A stretch of DNA of 64,000 nucleotides from a bacterium (lineage in GTDB: Bacteria; Cyanobacteriota; Vampirovibrionia; Gastranaerophilales; Gastranaerophilaceae), in NCBI GenBank assembly GCA_017941035.1, contig JAGAXG010000045.1, positions 89,828 through 153,827 on the forward strand. Direction: 5' to 3'. Shown here piece by piece: positions 17,658-26,754 of this stretch (positions are counted from its first letter, which is position 1; each line of letters begins with the position of its first letter). The notes under the pieces were generated by a model. It saw only the letters and a list, made by a program, of their open reading frames with translations. It had not been told where the DNA came from and did no database searches. The position numbers and the translations under genes were made by a program.

Positions 17658-19244
17658 TTATGTTCTTTTATGTTCTTTCATCAATAACAAAAGTAAAATA
17701 ATAATAAAACTTGCCAGAGCAAAAATCCTAAAAGTATCAATAAATGCCCACAATGTAGATTGTTCCAAAAGAACAAAGTGCATTTGTTTTAATGCCATAT
17801 AATTTGCAGTACTTATATCAACATATTGAGACATATTTATAGTCAAATTATGCACACGCTCAGCAAATACTGGATTCAAATCATTCAAATATCCAACCAT
17901 CATATTTTGATGCATTTGAGAGTATCTTGATATACAAGTTGTCGCAATTGAAGTTCCAAAAGAAGCCCCTAAATTTTTCATTAAATTCTGCAATGAACTC
18001 CCCATTGTTAAATCTTCTTTCCTTAAAGTAGCACAAGAAAGATTAATAACAGGAGTCATAGACATAACCATACCAGCACCATATAAAAAATTTGGAAGAA
18101 AAATATTAGCCAAAGATATTTGCATATTCAACAATCCAAATAATAATCCCCCAATACCAATAAGAATTAAACCAATAAAACAAGAAACTTTTTCAGCAAC
18201 TTTACCCGTAACAATAACAAGAATAATTAAACCAGCAAGACTTCCTAATCCTCTTGGCAGCATTGAAACTCCGCCTAAAAATGCAGTATAGCCCATCAAA
18301 CCCTGTAACATAGAAGGCAAAAGCATCGCAGAAGCGATTAATACAAATAATAATACCATTTGAATTAATGTTCCGAATAAAAAATTCAAATCTTTCAACA
18401 ACCGTAAATTAAGCAACGGATCTTTTTTATTTTTAAACTGAGTATAGAAAAATAAAATTCCTGCCGTTGTTGATATTCCCATAAGCCAGCAAACCCAAGA
18501 AGCATCAAACCATCCTGCATCATTTCCTTTATCTAATACAACTTGCAAAAGCAATATCCAAACAACAAGCATTCCAAAAGCAAAAAAGTCAATTTTTGCA
18601 TTATTTTGTTTTTTTGCATAAGGCGGATCTTTAATCAATTTGACTAATGATATTGCACAAACCAGCCCTACAGGAGCATTTATCAAAAATATCCAAGGCC
18701 AAGACCAATTTTCTGTAAGCCACCCTCCGATAACAGGGCCTATAATAGGTGCTATTACGAATGCAAATCCATATAATGACATTGCTTTTCCCCATTCTTT
18801 TTGAGGGAAAATCTCCATCATAATTGCCTGAACAAGTGGTAAAATTGCCCCCCCGCCGATACCTTGTAAAAATCTTGAAATAATAATCATAGGCATGGAA
18901 CGAGAAAGCCCGCACAATAACGAAGCAACAGTAAACAATACTATACTAAATATAAAATATTTTTTTCTCCCAAAAACTTTACAAAAATATCCAATTGCAG
19001 GAATAATAATAGAACTTGCAACAAGATAACTGGTAACAATCCATGTAGATTCATTCCTGCTTATTGAAATTGTTCCGGCAATATATGGCAAAGCAACATT
19101 TGCAATAGTTTCATTTAATGCAAACAAAAAAGCCGCAGTAACAAGAGGGATAGTAACAAGCCACGGATTTACAGAAGGTTCACACCTTTCTTCCGCTATT
19201 ATATTTTTCACCAAAAATCCTTCCTGTAAGGGGCATTTCAGCAT
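17658..19244 (-). CDS. DHA2-family MFS drug transporter (EmrB/QacA type)
   Basis: About 520 residues with 14 hydrophobic segments and the family motifs GYFCKVFGRKKYFIFS near 93 (loop 2-3) and RFLQGIGGGAILPLVQ near 130, followed by GPVIGGWLTENWSWPWIFLI (split). It is a proton-driven exporter of hydrophobic compounds in the inner membrane. A GTG at 19211, behind AGGAAGGA, is a better start than the ATG at 19244. No partner EmrA-like gene lies next to it. Confidence 0.85.
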   Translation of the reverse strand: MLKCPLQEGFLVKNIIAEERCEPSVNPWLVTIPLVTAAFLFALNETIANVALPYIAGTISISRNESTWIVTSYLVASSIIIPAIGYFCKVFGRKKYFIFSIVLFTVASLLCGLSRSMPMIIISRFLQGIGGGAILPLVQAIMMEIFPQKEWGKAMSLYGFAFVIAPIIGPVIGGWLTENWSWPWIFLINAPVGLVCAISLVKLIKDPPYAKKQNNAKIDFFAFGMLVVWILLLQVVLDKGNDAGWFDASWVCWLMGISTTAGILFFYTQFKNKKDPLLNLRLLKDLNFLFGTLIQMVLLFVLIASAMLLPSMLQGLMGYTAFLGGVSMLPRGLGSLAGLIILVIVTGKVAEKVSCFIGLILIGIGGLLFGLLNMQISLANIFLPNFLYGAGMVMSMTPVINLSCATLRKEDLTMGSSLQNLMKNLGASFGTSIATTCISRYSQMHQNMMVGYLNDLNPVFAERVHNLTINMSQYVDISTANYMALKQMHFVLLEQSTLWAFIDTFRIFALASFIIILLLLLMKEHKRT

Positions 19245-19357
19245 ATTGCTTCATGTCGATAATAACTTATTCCAATAAGAACATAGGATAAAAAATACCT
19301 TACTGAACCTATAATATTGTACTAAATTTTATTTTGCAAGAAGAAAATAAGCAACAA

Positions 19358-19391
19358 AAAAAGAGTTTCTCAAAATCCGAAACTCTTTTTT
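19358..19391 (-). terminator. Terminator beside the displaced tRNA-Met 3' half
   Basis: AAAGAGTTT/AAACTCTTT stem-loop with a T run. Nearly the same hairpin follows the intact tRNA-Met at 37139-37172 and the tRNA at 34780-34812, so it belongs to the tRNA-Met transcription unit. Confidence 0.75.
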
Positions 19392-19395
19392 ATAA

Positions 19396-19437
19396 TAGCT
19401 GAGGACAGATTCGAACTGTCGACCTCGGAGGTATGAG
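19396..19437 (-). repeat. Displaced 3' half of tRNA-Met(CAT): left attachment site
   Basis: These 42 bases are identical to 37177-37218, the 3' half of tRNA-Met from the anticodon loop to the acceptor end. They stop at the core GGTATGAG (19430-19437), after which sequence unrelated to tRNA begins. This is the classic attL left by an integrase crossing over in a tRNA anticodon loop. The intact gene is at 37177-37250. Confidence 0.88.
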
Positions 19438-19615
19438 TTGTAATCTGTCCCATTTAACTTTTTACAAAGGTTATAAATCAATAACTATAAACCTTTGTGA
19501 TATGTTGATTATAGACAATTTTTATTAAAATTACAACTATTTTAATTTTGATGTATTTTGGTCAATTTTGATGAGTTTTGATATATTGTTGCAACAATTT
19601 TGCAACAAAATAATC
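19438..19615 (+). repeat. Left end of element 1 (repeat copy 1)
   Basis: About 178 bp that recur, somewhat diverged, at 35052-35229. Both begin TTGTAATCTGTCCCATTTAA after a GGTATGAG core and end with GTTGCAACAATTTTGCAACA. The GCAACAA pairs are candidate integrase arm-binding sites. No gene is seen until 19660. Confidence 0.75.
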
Positions 19616-19659
19616 TGTTGTTGATTTACAAAAATAACAATATATGATATAAGTATAAT

Positions 19660-20481
19660 ATGGAAGATTATAAAAATATAAGAAATCAAATAAAAAAGAA
19701 TTATTTAAAAAATTTAATCATAAGACTTGATTTTGAAGATATTATTGAATTTGATAGTTCTACAATAAAAGATATTACGCTCTATTTACGGGAAAAAAAT
19801 TTTGAAAAAAATACAGGAGTTTTTAATGAATTTAGTTTTAAATTAAATAAAGAAATAAAAAGCATAGAAGATGCTCAAAGTATATCGTTTGATACTTTAA
19901 CAAAAGAAGTTTTAGTTTTTAATAATAATGTAGATAAAATTAAAATAGAAATATGTCCATTTTTAATTGTAATTAATAAATATGATAAGTTTGATGCAGA
20001 TTATCAAGGTTTTGAATATTTTGCAAATCTTTTAATAGATTTGTTAACTAAAATAAAAAATAACGAAAAAATATCCGAAACAAGATTAGGGATAAGAAAA
20101 ATTAATACTTATGAACACGAAAATATAGAAATATTTAATAATTATTTTCAAGATTATGTTCTTGGCGATTTTTACAAAATGTCATTACCAAAAAATTCAA
20201 TAAATTATGCAAAAAGATACACTTTTGAAAGTAGTCCTTACTTTATAAACTATCAAGTTAACATTAGAAATGGTGTTATTTTTAAAGAAAATAATCAACC
20301 TAAAGATGTTTATCAATTAAAACTTGACTTTGATATTTATAAGGACTCTAATATTTGTAATGATAATTTAAAAGAAGATTTAATAAACATGAATACCAAC
20401 TTGTTTAACTATTATATAAATGCTTACAAAAAAGATATTATAAATAATTACATTATAAATAATAAATTATTATTTGAATAG
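19660..20481 (+). CDS. TIGR04255-like hypothetical protein
   Basis: 273 residues, extremely AT-rich coding. The segment TRLGIRKINTYE near residue 147 and the all-alpha/beta length resemble the sporadic TIGR04255 family (consensus around RIGLRYIN). That family has no known activity but often sits beside partner genes in variable loci. It has no signal or membrane segment. It leads a three-gene unit (9 nt to the next gene). The family call is tentative. Confidence 0.5.
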   Translation: MEDYKNIRNQIKKNYLKNLIIRLDFEDIIEFDSSTIKDITLYLREKNFEKNTGVFNEFSFKLNKEIKSIEDAQSISFDTLTKEVLVFNNNVDKIKIEICPFLIVINKYDKFDADYQGFEYFANLLIDLLTKIKNNEKISETRLGIRKINTYEHENIEIFNNYFQDYVLGDFYKMSLPKNSINYAKRYTFESSPYFINYQVNIRNGVIFKENNQPKDVYQLKLDFDIYKDSNICNDNLKEDLINMNTNLFNYYINAYKKDIINNYIINNKLLFE

Positions 20482-20489
20482 AGGCTATT

Positions 20490-20678
20490 ATGAAATCATT
20501 TTTTATACCAAATATTAAAGTGAATGACTTATCTAGAGAAGTAATAAATAATATTAAAATTTCAGATACTACTATTTTAAGAGATATCAATAATTATAAT
20601 ATTATTAATAGTTCAAAAACTAGTTATTTATTGGAACATGGCAATCCAACTTCTTATGTAAAAAAGGTTATTAATTAA
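20490..20678 (+). CDS. Small linker protein of the TIGR04255/MBL cassette
   Basis: 62 residues (starting MKSFFIPNIKVNDLSREVIN), unrecognised. It has an AGAGG site, starts 9 nt after the preceding gene, and its TAA shares a base with the ATG of the metallo-hydrolase gene. Position and tight coupling are the main evidence that it is real. It could be an antitoxin-like or adaptor peptide. Confidence 0.55.
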   Translation: MKSFFIPNIKVNDLSREVINNIKISDTTILRDINNYNIINSSKTSYLLEHGNPTSYVKKVIN

Positions 20679-21691
20679 TGATAAAAAAACCTATAATTGT
20701 TTCTAATGATGCCAAAATCAATATTTTTATTGTTGGTTACAAAAATATAGGTGAGAGTATTGTTATAGAAATAGAAGATTCAAAATTGCAAACACCCATA
20801 TGTGGAGTAATTGACTGTTATGAAACAAAAAACTTAAATTGGGCTTTGAATTTTTTAAATAGCAAAAATGTAAATAAATTACAATTTTTATTATGGTCTC
20901 ATCCTGATGACGATCACTCAAAAGGCTTGGATAAGATATTGAGAAAATTTAAGTTTAATATTGATACATTATGCGTATCTGATGGACTATCTATTACGGA
21001 AATAGATAAGTCAATAAAACATAATAATCATGATAATGGCAATTTTGATTATATGGCTGATATTTTTGAGTGCATAAAGGAAATATCCGAATGTATTGAG
21101 GATAAATTTATATCAGTTAATCATTCAACAAGAGAACTAAAAATACCTTTTTTATTTAGTAATGGTGAGAGCATTGATTTTACAATAAAACCATTTGCCC
21201 CATTATCTACTATTTGTTTAAATGAGAAAATTAAATTATTTGATAATATTATAAATAAAGAAAATCATTCAATTTCAAAGAATAAGATTTCAATAGGTTT
21301 TATTATAACTTTAGGCGAAAGAAAAATTTGTTTTACAGGAGATATGATAAATGAAGTTCTAAATTATAAAAGTTATAAAAATAATCTTAAAGAATTATTT
21401 GAAGGAGTTGATGTGTTTAAAATTCCACATCATGGAGGAAAAAGTTCTGATAAGTTTATTGATATATTACCTAAAATTATTGAAATTGCAAGTGTAACTA
21501 GATATCAAACTACTAATCCTGATTTAGATATTATAAAAAGATATAAGCAAAGGTCAAACAAGGTACTCTGCACATCTAAATTAGATTATTCACAAAATGT
21601 TAAAGATATTGGAGTGATTAAGATTTCAATTCCTTTTGATTCTTCTAAATGTATTACGACTCATACTGATGAAAATGCTTGTCAGTTGTAA
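20678..21691 (+). CDS. ComEC-type metallo-beta-lactamase-fold hydrolase
   Basis: 337 residues with the metal-binding HPDDDH at 75-80, a later metal Asp in CFTGDMI (D222) and the IPHHGG motif at 249-254. This is the set seen in the MBL domain of ComEC/Rec2-like proteins, here stand-alone with no membrane segments. Such domains cleave nucleic acids or other phosphoesters. It ends a cassette (TIGR04255-like, small protein, MBL) at the left end of the integrated element, the usual place for cargo or defence genes. Confidence 0.75.
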   Translation: MIKKPIIVSNDAKINIFIVGYKNIGESIVIEIEDSKLQTPICGVIDCYETKNLNWALNFLNSKNVNKLQFLLWSHPDDDHSKGLDKILRKFKFNIDTLCVSDGLSITEIDKSIKHNNHDNGNFDYMADIFECIKEISECIEDKFISVNHSTRELKIPFLFSNGESIDFTIKPFAPLSTICLNEKIKLFDNIINKENHSISKNKISIGFIITLGERKICFTGDMINEVLNYKSYKNNLKELFEGVDVFKIPHHGGKSSDKFIDILPKIIEIASVTRYQTTNPDLDIIKRYKQRSNKVLCTSKLDYSQNVKDIGVIKISIPFDSSKCITTHTDENACQL

Positions 21692-22015
21692 TTAATATTT
21701 TATAGATCTATAAATGCGATAGAGAAGATTAACATCAACTTTATTTTCTTGTATTGCGTTTATTAAAGTTTCTTTTAATTCGTTATCATCTTTAGCAAGT
21801 GTAATATCAAAAAGTTCGTTTGGTTCAACTTCAAGTGTAGATAACAGACCCATTAAAGTTTTCAATTTAAAAAAGATTTCACCACATTCAATTTTGCTTA
21901 AATTTCGCTCTCCGACACAGATTTTTTCTGCTAACTCCTCTTGAGTTAGCTCTTTTTTTGTTCTTAATTCTTTAATTCTCGTGCCTAAAAGCCTTTTAAA
22001 TTCAAGTTCATTCAT
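21692..22015 (-). CDS. XRE-family transcriptional regulator
   Basis: 107 residues with an N-terminal HTH (LGTRIKELRTKKELTQEELA, then VGERNLSKIECGEIF) and a helical tail. It is convergent with and directly abuts the metallo-hydrolase gene, and divergent from the exported-protein operon at 22185, whose promoter region holds a 10-bp inverted repeat. It probably represses itself and that operon. Confidence 0.8.
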   Translation of the reverse strand: MNELEFKRLLGTRIKELRTKKELTQEELAEKICVGERNLSKIECGEIFFKLKTLMGLLSTLEVEPNELFDITLAKDDNELKETLINAIQENKVDVNLLYRIYRSIKY

Positions 22016-22085
22016 GATAAAGTCCTTTTTTAATTTTAATTGATTTCATTAAAAATAATAAGGAAATTGAATGGCTACTAAATTC

Positions 22086-22155
22086 TTGACATAGTCTATT
22101 GAATGGCATAAAATAATTTTGAAATTCGGGTTTACATGCAAAATACGAATTTCAA
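22086..22155 (+). promoter_or_regulatory. Sigma-70 promoter with adjacent inverted repeat
   Basis: TTGACA (22086-22091), a 17-nt spacer and TAAAAT (22109-22114) precede the exported-protein operon. Just downstream, TTGAAATTCG (22119-22128) and CGAATTTCAA (22146-22155) form a perfect 10-bp inverted repeat that would overlap the transcript start, a likely operator for the divergent XRE regulator. Confidence 0.75.
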
Positions 22156-22184
22156 TGATGATTTTAAGAATAAAAGGAGTTTAA

Positions 22185-22943
22185 ATGAAGAATAAAATTT
22201 TTATAGCGTTAAGTACGATTGGAGTAATGTTAATAACAATTATTATCAGTTTTCTAATCGGAAATGGCACAATAAGTTTTAACACAAATTCTAACAATCA
22301 AGAGTTTGTGAAAAACGGTTATAAGTTTAAAAAAGCAGAAATCCCTAGTGGGTATTTACCAAGTACAAGCGGACTACAATGTTTTAGTCCATGGAGCGAT
22401 GTTGGCGAAGATAAAATTATGCAATGGATTTATATGCCAAAGAACGACAGAGCATATAAAATTGCTGAGGCATATACCAATAATTCATATACTCTTAAAT
22501 ATGATTTAGCCTTATTATTTATTATTCAGAATTTACCTATTGATGAAAAAATTAATAAATTGAAATCATTGAGTACAGATGATTTTAAAAGACTTATAAA
22601 TTTAATAGATACTGCAAAACAATATAAGATATCAAAAGAGTATTGCATTGTTTTTAATACTAAAACTAAATATATAGGTAATAATCAGTTTAAAATAGAT
22701 GGTGATTATGTTTATAAGGTTCAATGTTCCCCAAAAGCTGTTTCTTTAAATACCCAACCGACTGAATTTGCATTTATGGGTAGCGATGAAAACGGAATTT
22801 ATTTTAAATATTACGATTATAAAAAATTATGGAAAGAATTTAAACATTTGGGAATAGATGGAGTTAAAGACAAAATAGAAGAAGAAAAATCGCAATTTAT
22901 AAAATACTTATACACAAATTGCAGTAGGAGTCTTGGTTTATGA
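22185..22943 (+). CDS. Membrane-anchored exported protein, paralogue A
   Basis: 252 residues with an N-terminal membrane anchor (about 5-25). The outer part carries FVKNGYKFKKAEIPSGY, AKQYKISKEYCIVFN, YKVQCSPKAV and LWKEFKHLGIDGVKDKI, blocks repeated in the next gene and partly in 36601-36936. Function unknown. It is first of a four-gene operon of exported proteins with AAAGGAG sites; its stop overlaps the next ATG. Confidence 0.65.
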   Translation: MKNKIFIALSTIGVMLITIIISFLIGNGTISFNTNSNNQEFVKNGYKFKKAEIPSGYLPSTSGLQCFSPWSDVGEDKIMQWIYMPKNDRAYKIAEAYTNNSYTLKYDLALLFIIQNLPIDEKINKLKSLSTDDFKRLINLIDTAKQYKISKEYCIVFNTKTKYIGNNQFKIDGDYVYKVQCSPKAVSLNTQPTEFAFMGSDENGIYFKYYDYKKLWKEFKHLGIDGVKDKIEEEKSQFIKYLYTNCSRSLGL

Positions 22944-23557
22944 AAAAATATATAATTATGGGATTAATAGCTTTAATAGTTTTAATTTCAACAATCACAA
23001 CTTATTTTATTATTAAAAATAAAAATTCAAATATTACAGGTAGTAAATTTGAATACTATAAAAATGGTTATTTGTTTAAAAAAGAAACAATTACTAAAGA
23101 CTATTATGATATTTACGGATGTTTTACGGAACTTGGGTACACAGATCGTTATTACCTTTATGAGTTATACAAATTTTTAAAATTACCAAAAGATGAACAA
23201 AAAAAATCTGAAAATTTTAATATTAATGATATGGGTGATAATATTTTGTCTCAATTTTTTGATATGGGTAAACAGTATAAAATTGCAGATGATTTTTGTA
23301 TTGATTTTATTTTAGATGAAAATAATATAAATAAAGTCCAATGCGAAAAAAGAGCTATTCCTATCGAAGCTTTACCATTTGAAAGAGCAAGTATTTTTAT
23401 GCGAAGAAAAGATAATGGAACAACTTATTATGTTGATTATGATATCGAGAATCTGTGGAAAGAATTTGACAGTAAAGGTTTAAAAGAACTTGAAAATGAG
23501 ATGGAAAAAGAAAGTGATAGAATAGGCAAATGGCATGATGCTAATTGTCATTACTAA
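22940..23557 (+). CDS. Membrane-anchored exported protein, paralogue B
   Basis: 205 residues, N-terminal anchor (about 4-26), then the same blocks as its neighbour: YKNGYLFKKETITKDYY, GKQYKIADDFCIDF, NKVQCEKRAIP and LWKEFDSKGLKELENEM. It clearly arose by duplication. Two or more Cys in the outer part could be disulphide-bonded. It overlaps the upstream gene by 4 nt. Confidence 0.65.
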   Translation: MKKYIIMGLIALIVLISTITTYFIIKNKNSNITGSKFEYYKNGYLFKKETITKDYYDIYGCFTELGYTDRYYLYELYKFLKLPKDEQKKSENFNINDMGDNILSQFFDMGKQYKIADDFCIDFILDENNINKVQCEKRAIPIEALPFERASIFMRRKDNGTTYYVDYDIENLWKEFDSKGLKELENEMEKESDRIGKWHDANCHY

Positions 23558-23572
23558 AACAAAGGAAAATAT

Positions 23573-24619
23573 ATGAAAAAAAGTTTAATAATTTTAGCAA
23601 TATTATTTATTACTTTACCTTGTATTGCTGATAATACATACAAACATGTAGAATACTTTGGCGATACAACTTACGGTTGTTATGAAAAAATGTGTAATTC
23701 ATATAATTGTTATAACAAAAAGGTTTCTTGTTTTAATAGTGGTTATATGAGTAGTCAAGTGCGAGAAGGTATTGCTCAAACCTTAATGTTTAATCTTGGT
23801 CGTTATCCAACAGAACAAGAAATTAACGAAGCTATGAAACAATATTATAATTATAACCGAGGTAAAAGCAGTACAACATCTACATCACAGAAAAAAACTA
23901 CACAAAAAATTACAGCTCAAAAACAAGCAGTAGCAAAAGCAAAAGCGGAGGAGGCAAAGCGTAAAGCCGAAGAAGAAAAACGACTTGCAGAAGAAAAAAG
24001 AAAACAAAAAGAATATGAACGCACAAGACCAAATGCTGGGTTTACATTCCCTTATGTTATGTCTGTAAGTCCGGAGCTAATAAAAAGTTACTACTATGTT
24101 TCAAAAATGCCTCATGATGAATTTGATAAATACCCATTAGGCGAACTCAATTATTATGAATATACTGATATTACACCAAAAGGGAAAATTGTTAAAAAAC
24201 TAACTCGTGCTTTTACTATGGATTATTACAAAAAAGCCGATGCAACAGATATTAAGAAGTTTCAAACGATAGAAAAAGAGTACAACGATATTATTGCAAG
24301 AGAATGGCGTATAACACAGACTAATCTATTAAAAAAATCTTTTGATTTGCAAGAAAAATATAAAAATAAAACACTGAAAGATGTTATGGATAAAAAAGAA
24401 GTAAAATTATTGCTTGCAAGCAATCCAAAAGATAAAGCCGATTTAGAGAAAATGTTAAACTTTCAAATAGGTTCATTCATAGATGTTCGAACTATTGAAG
24501 AAGTAAATATTATGGATGTTAGTCGTGAAGTATTTATTGAAAATAACATTGTTTGTGTAGATAAGCATTTTATAAAAGTTTTTGATAAACATTTAGGAAA
24601 AAGAACACAGGGGAAATAA
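23573..24619 (+). CDS. Exported coiled-coil protein
   Basis: 348 residues with a signal peptide (MKKSLIILAILFITLPCIA). The mature N-terminus is Cys-rich (CYEKMCNSYNCYNKKVSC), followed by a Ser/Thr-rich linker and a charged Ala/Lys/Glu coiled coil at about 118-152, then a C-terminal helical domain. Not recognised. It lies 15 nt after paralogue B in the same operon and is presumably periplasmic or surface-located. Confidence 0.6.
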   Translation: MKKSLIILAILFITLPCIADNTYKHVEYFGDTTYGCYEKMCNSYNCYNKKVSCFNSGYMSSQVREGIAQTLMFNLGRYPTEQEINEAMKQYYNYNRGKSSTTSTSQKKTTQKITAQKQAVAKAKAEEAKRKAEEEKRLAEEKRKQKEYERTRPNAGFTFPYVMSVSPELIKSYYYVSKMPHDEFDKYPLGELNYYEYTDITPKGKIVKKLTRAFTMDYYKKADATDIKKFQTIEKEYNDIIAREWRITQTNLLKKSFDLQEKYKNKTLKDVMDKKEVKLLLASNPKDKADLEKMLNFQIGSFIDVRTIEEVNIMDVSREVFIENNIVCVDKHFIKVFDKHLGKRTQGK

Positions 24620-24620
24620 A

Positions 24621-24914
24621 ATGAAAATATTTCTAACAATTTTGCTATTACTAGTATCATTCCAATTTTGCTATGCAGACCCTTTAAATCCCGAAGATGA
24701 AATAGATCCGAATAAAGAATACACCGTTGAGGAAGTTTTTGGATTTAAGAAAGAAGAAAACCTTACAAGTGCTGAAAAATCGTTTCAAAACCAACAGCAA
24801 AAACAACCTCAAACACAGAGAGTAGGTCCGGCAAAAAGGTTCGGAGGTATTATTAAAGGTGTTGCAGAAGGTGGAATGATTTATTTGATGAATGGTGGTT
24901 CTTTCGGTTGGTAA
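24621..24914 (+). CDS. Small exported protein
   Basis: 97 residues with a signal peptide (MKIFLTILLLLVSFQFCYA), an acidic middle, a Gln-rich linker and a Gly-rich, weakly hydrophobic C-terminus (GGIIKGVAEGGMIYLMNGG). It starts 1 nt after the previous stop and ends the operon. Unknown function. Confidence 0.55.
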   Translation: MKIFLTILLLLVSFQFCYADPLNPEDEIDPNKEYTVEEVFGFKKEENLTSAEKSFQNQQQKQPQTQRVGPAKRFGGIIKGVAEGGMIYLMNGGSFGW

Positions 24915-24960
24915 TTTTTTACCGGACAAGTTTTAGATACTTTTTATTTTTATCAATTAT

Positions 24961-25000
24961 AAAGTCTTGGAGTGCATACAAGGTCATTCCAAGACTTTTA
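24961..25000 (+). terminator. Intrinsic terminator of the exported-protein operon
   Basis: AAGTCTTGGA pairs with TCCAAGACTT around a 16-nt loop, followed by a T-rich stretch. Confidence 0.75.
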
Positions 25001-25093
25001 ATTTGTTTCAATTTTGTTTGACGGTACTTTTATTTTTAATTAAAAATATTAAACAAAAGCCAAAGTAAGTTTGCTCGAAAGATTTTAAATAAT

Positions 25094-25600
25094 TTAATTT
25101 ATTTCTTTTAAGCCGAGTATATGCCTAACATCATGTAATAATTCATCATGTGTTTTGCTAATACATTCATCATAAGTCTTTTGTAATTCTTTGCTTAATG
25201 GTTTTTCAGTATCCCAGCCTACTTTTATTTTTAAATTTAAACCATTTTCACTGCTATACTCTTTTCTTTTTTTATTTGTATAAGGAACAAACATATCTCT
25301 TTTGTTTCTTAATGTATTAGGTTTAATTTTTAATTTTTCAGCAATTACTCTTAACGCAGGGGTAGGGCGTTTTTCACTTGTGATTTCGTTATGGTCATAT
25401 AATGCAATAAAATAGGCGACTTTATTTACATCATCAGCGTTATTTAACCGTCTGCGTGTTTCTGAATTGGTTATAGAAGGTAATAATGTTTGATTTTCTT
25501 GTTCTGATAACTTGATAAATAAATTTGCTAAATCAATAGAAATATCCTCATTATTCAAATATTTTCGTTGAATATTCTTAACTTCTTCTGCTAAACTCAT
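25094..25600 (-). CDS. Hypothetical protein beside the candidate nuclease
   Basis: 168 residues, soluble, not recognised. The middle (PALRVIAEKLKIKPNTLRNK) reads like a helix-turn-helix, so a regulator of the divergent nuclease gene is plausible. It has a good AAAGGAG site. The shared upstream region contains dyads built on TGTCAATAAA/TTTATTTGACA. Confidence 0.55.
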   Translation of the reverse strand: MSLAEEVKNIQRKYLNNEDISIDLANLFIKLSEQENQTLLPSITNSETRRRLNNADDVNKVAYFIALYDHNEITSEKRPTPALRVIAEKLKIKPNTLRNKRDMFVPYTNKKRKEYSSENGLNLKIKVGWDTEKPLSKELQKTYDECISKTHDELLHDVRHILGLKEIN

Positions 25601-25639
25601 AACAAAACTCCTTTATAAACTGATAATATAATAATTATA

Positions 25640-25800
25640 ATTAAATGTCAATAAAGCGCACTTTTAATACTGAATGTCCGATTTATTTGACATTCAAATT
25701 TTAGGGTGGTTATTATTTGAATAGGAGCAAAATACACACTTCTGTTATGTTTCAGAGGTGGTATTCTTGTGCCTTGACAGTGAAAGAAAAGGAGTAAAGA
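25640..25800. promoter_or_regulatory. Divergent control region of the nuclease pair
   Basis: Between the divergent genes at 25600 and 25804 lie AATGTCAATAAA and, inverted, TTTATTTGACATT, plus GAATGTC/GACATTC. These dyads are candidate operators. An AAAAGGAG site precedes 25804. Confidence 0.45.
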
Positions 25801-25803
25801 ACA

Positions 25804-26754
25804 ATGACAACAGTATTAACAAAAAATTATCAGATGCAATTCAAAGAAAACAATTTGTTTTCAAATCAAATTTATGAAATTTTTAAAAAGGGAGGAATTA
25901 AGTTACATAAAGGGATTTCAAGTCCTTTAAGTTCACAAGCAAGCTGCTTTAATTTTTGGTATCCGTTTATTAAACCCGAAAATAAGGAACAGTTGAAAGA
26001 ATTGTTATTATGTCTTGGTCTGAAAGTTGATGAAGTGCTTACAATTAAGCCAAATTCAATGTTTGAGGATACATTGTATAAAGACGGTGGTAATGTAATT
26101 TTTGAATGGATAGGACCTAAAAAATCCCCTATAGGTGAAGAAGATGGATATTTACGAGGACATCATAGAACTTCTATAGATGCTTATATACTAACTAAAA
26201 TCAATAGAAAGGTTACGCAGATACTTATAGAATGGAAGTTTACAGAGAGTTATAGCTCAAAATCTAATACAGGCAAATTTTTGGGTGCAAAAGGGATAGA
26301 ACGACTTGCAAGATATTCACCGATTATAGCAAGAGATAGAAAAGCACAAAAAGAAATTTTATTTAAGATGACAACACTTGATAATTGGGGGTTGTATGAT
26401 GTCTGTTATGAGCCTTTTTATCAGTTGTTAAGACAACACATGTTAGGACAAGAAACAGTTGGTATGAAGTTTGGCAATTATGTAATAGAAGATTATATCG
26501 TTATGCACTTAAGCCACAGTGCAAATGACAAATTAAATATCTTAACAGCAAAACAATGTGAATATTCAAAGGGATTAGATCAATACATAGGTCAAGAGCT
26601 GCATACAATATGGGCTAAACTGTTGAATAAAGAACATAAATCGCATTTTATCGGTGCATATTGGGATAAATGCCTAGATAAATTCAAGCCTACAAAGGAT
26701 TTATACCAATGGTATAAATACATGAATGAGCGATACAGAAATTTTACTGGTTAA
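25804..26754 (+). CDS. PGN_0703-like putative restriction endonuclease
   Basis: 316 residues. TSIDAYI followed about 17 residues later by QILIEWKFTESY gives the D...E-x-K pattern of a PD-(D/E)XK nuclease, and the surrounding sequence resembles the PGN_0703 family of putative restriction enzymes. No methyltransferase is adjacent, so it may be a solitary modification-dependent or phage-directed nuclease carried by the element. No activity is proven from the sequence. Confidence 0.55.
   Translation: MTTVLTKNYQMQFKENNLFSNQIYEIFKKGGIKLHKGISSPLSSQASCFNFWYPFIKPENKEQLKELLLCLGLKVDEVLTIKPNSMFEDTLYKDGGNVIFEWIGPKKSPIGEEDGYLRGHHRTSIDAYILTKINRKVTQILIEWKFTESYSSKSNTGKFLGAKGIERLARYSPIIARDRKAQKEILFKMTTLDNWGLYDVCYEPFYQLLRQHMLGQETVGMKFGNYVIEDYIVMHLSHSANDKLNILTAKQCEYSKGLDQYIGQELHTIWAKLLNKEHKSHFIGAYWDKCLDKFKPTKDLYQWYKYMNERYRNFTG

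Noticed and set aside
19396..19437. A functional tRNA at the left attachment site
   Set aside because: Only the 3' half is present; the sequence past GGTATGAG cannot form the D arm or acceptor 5' strand.
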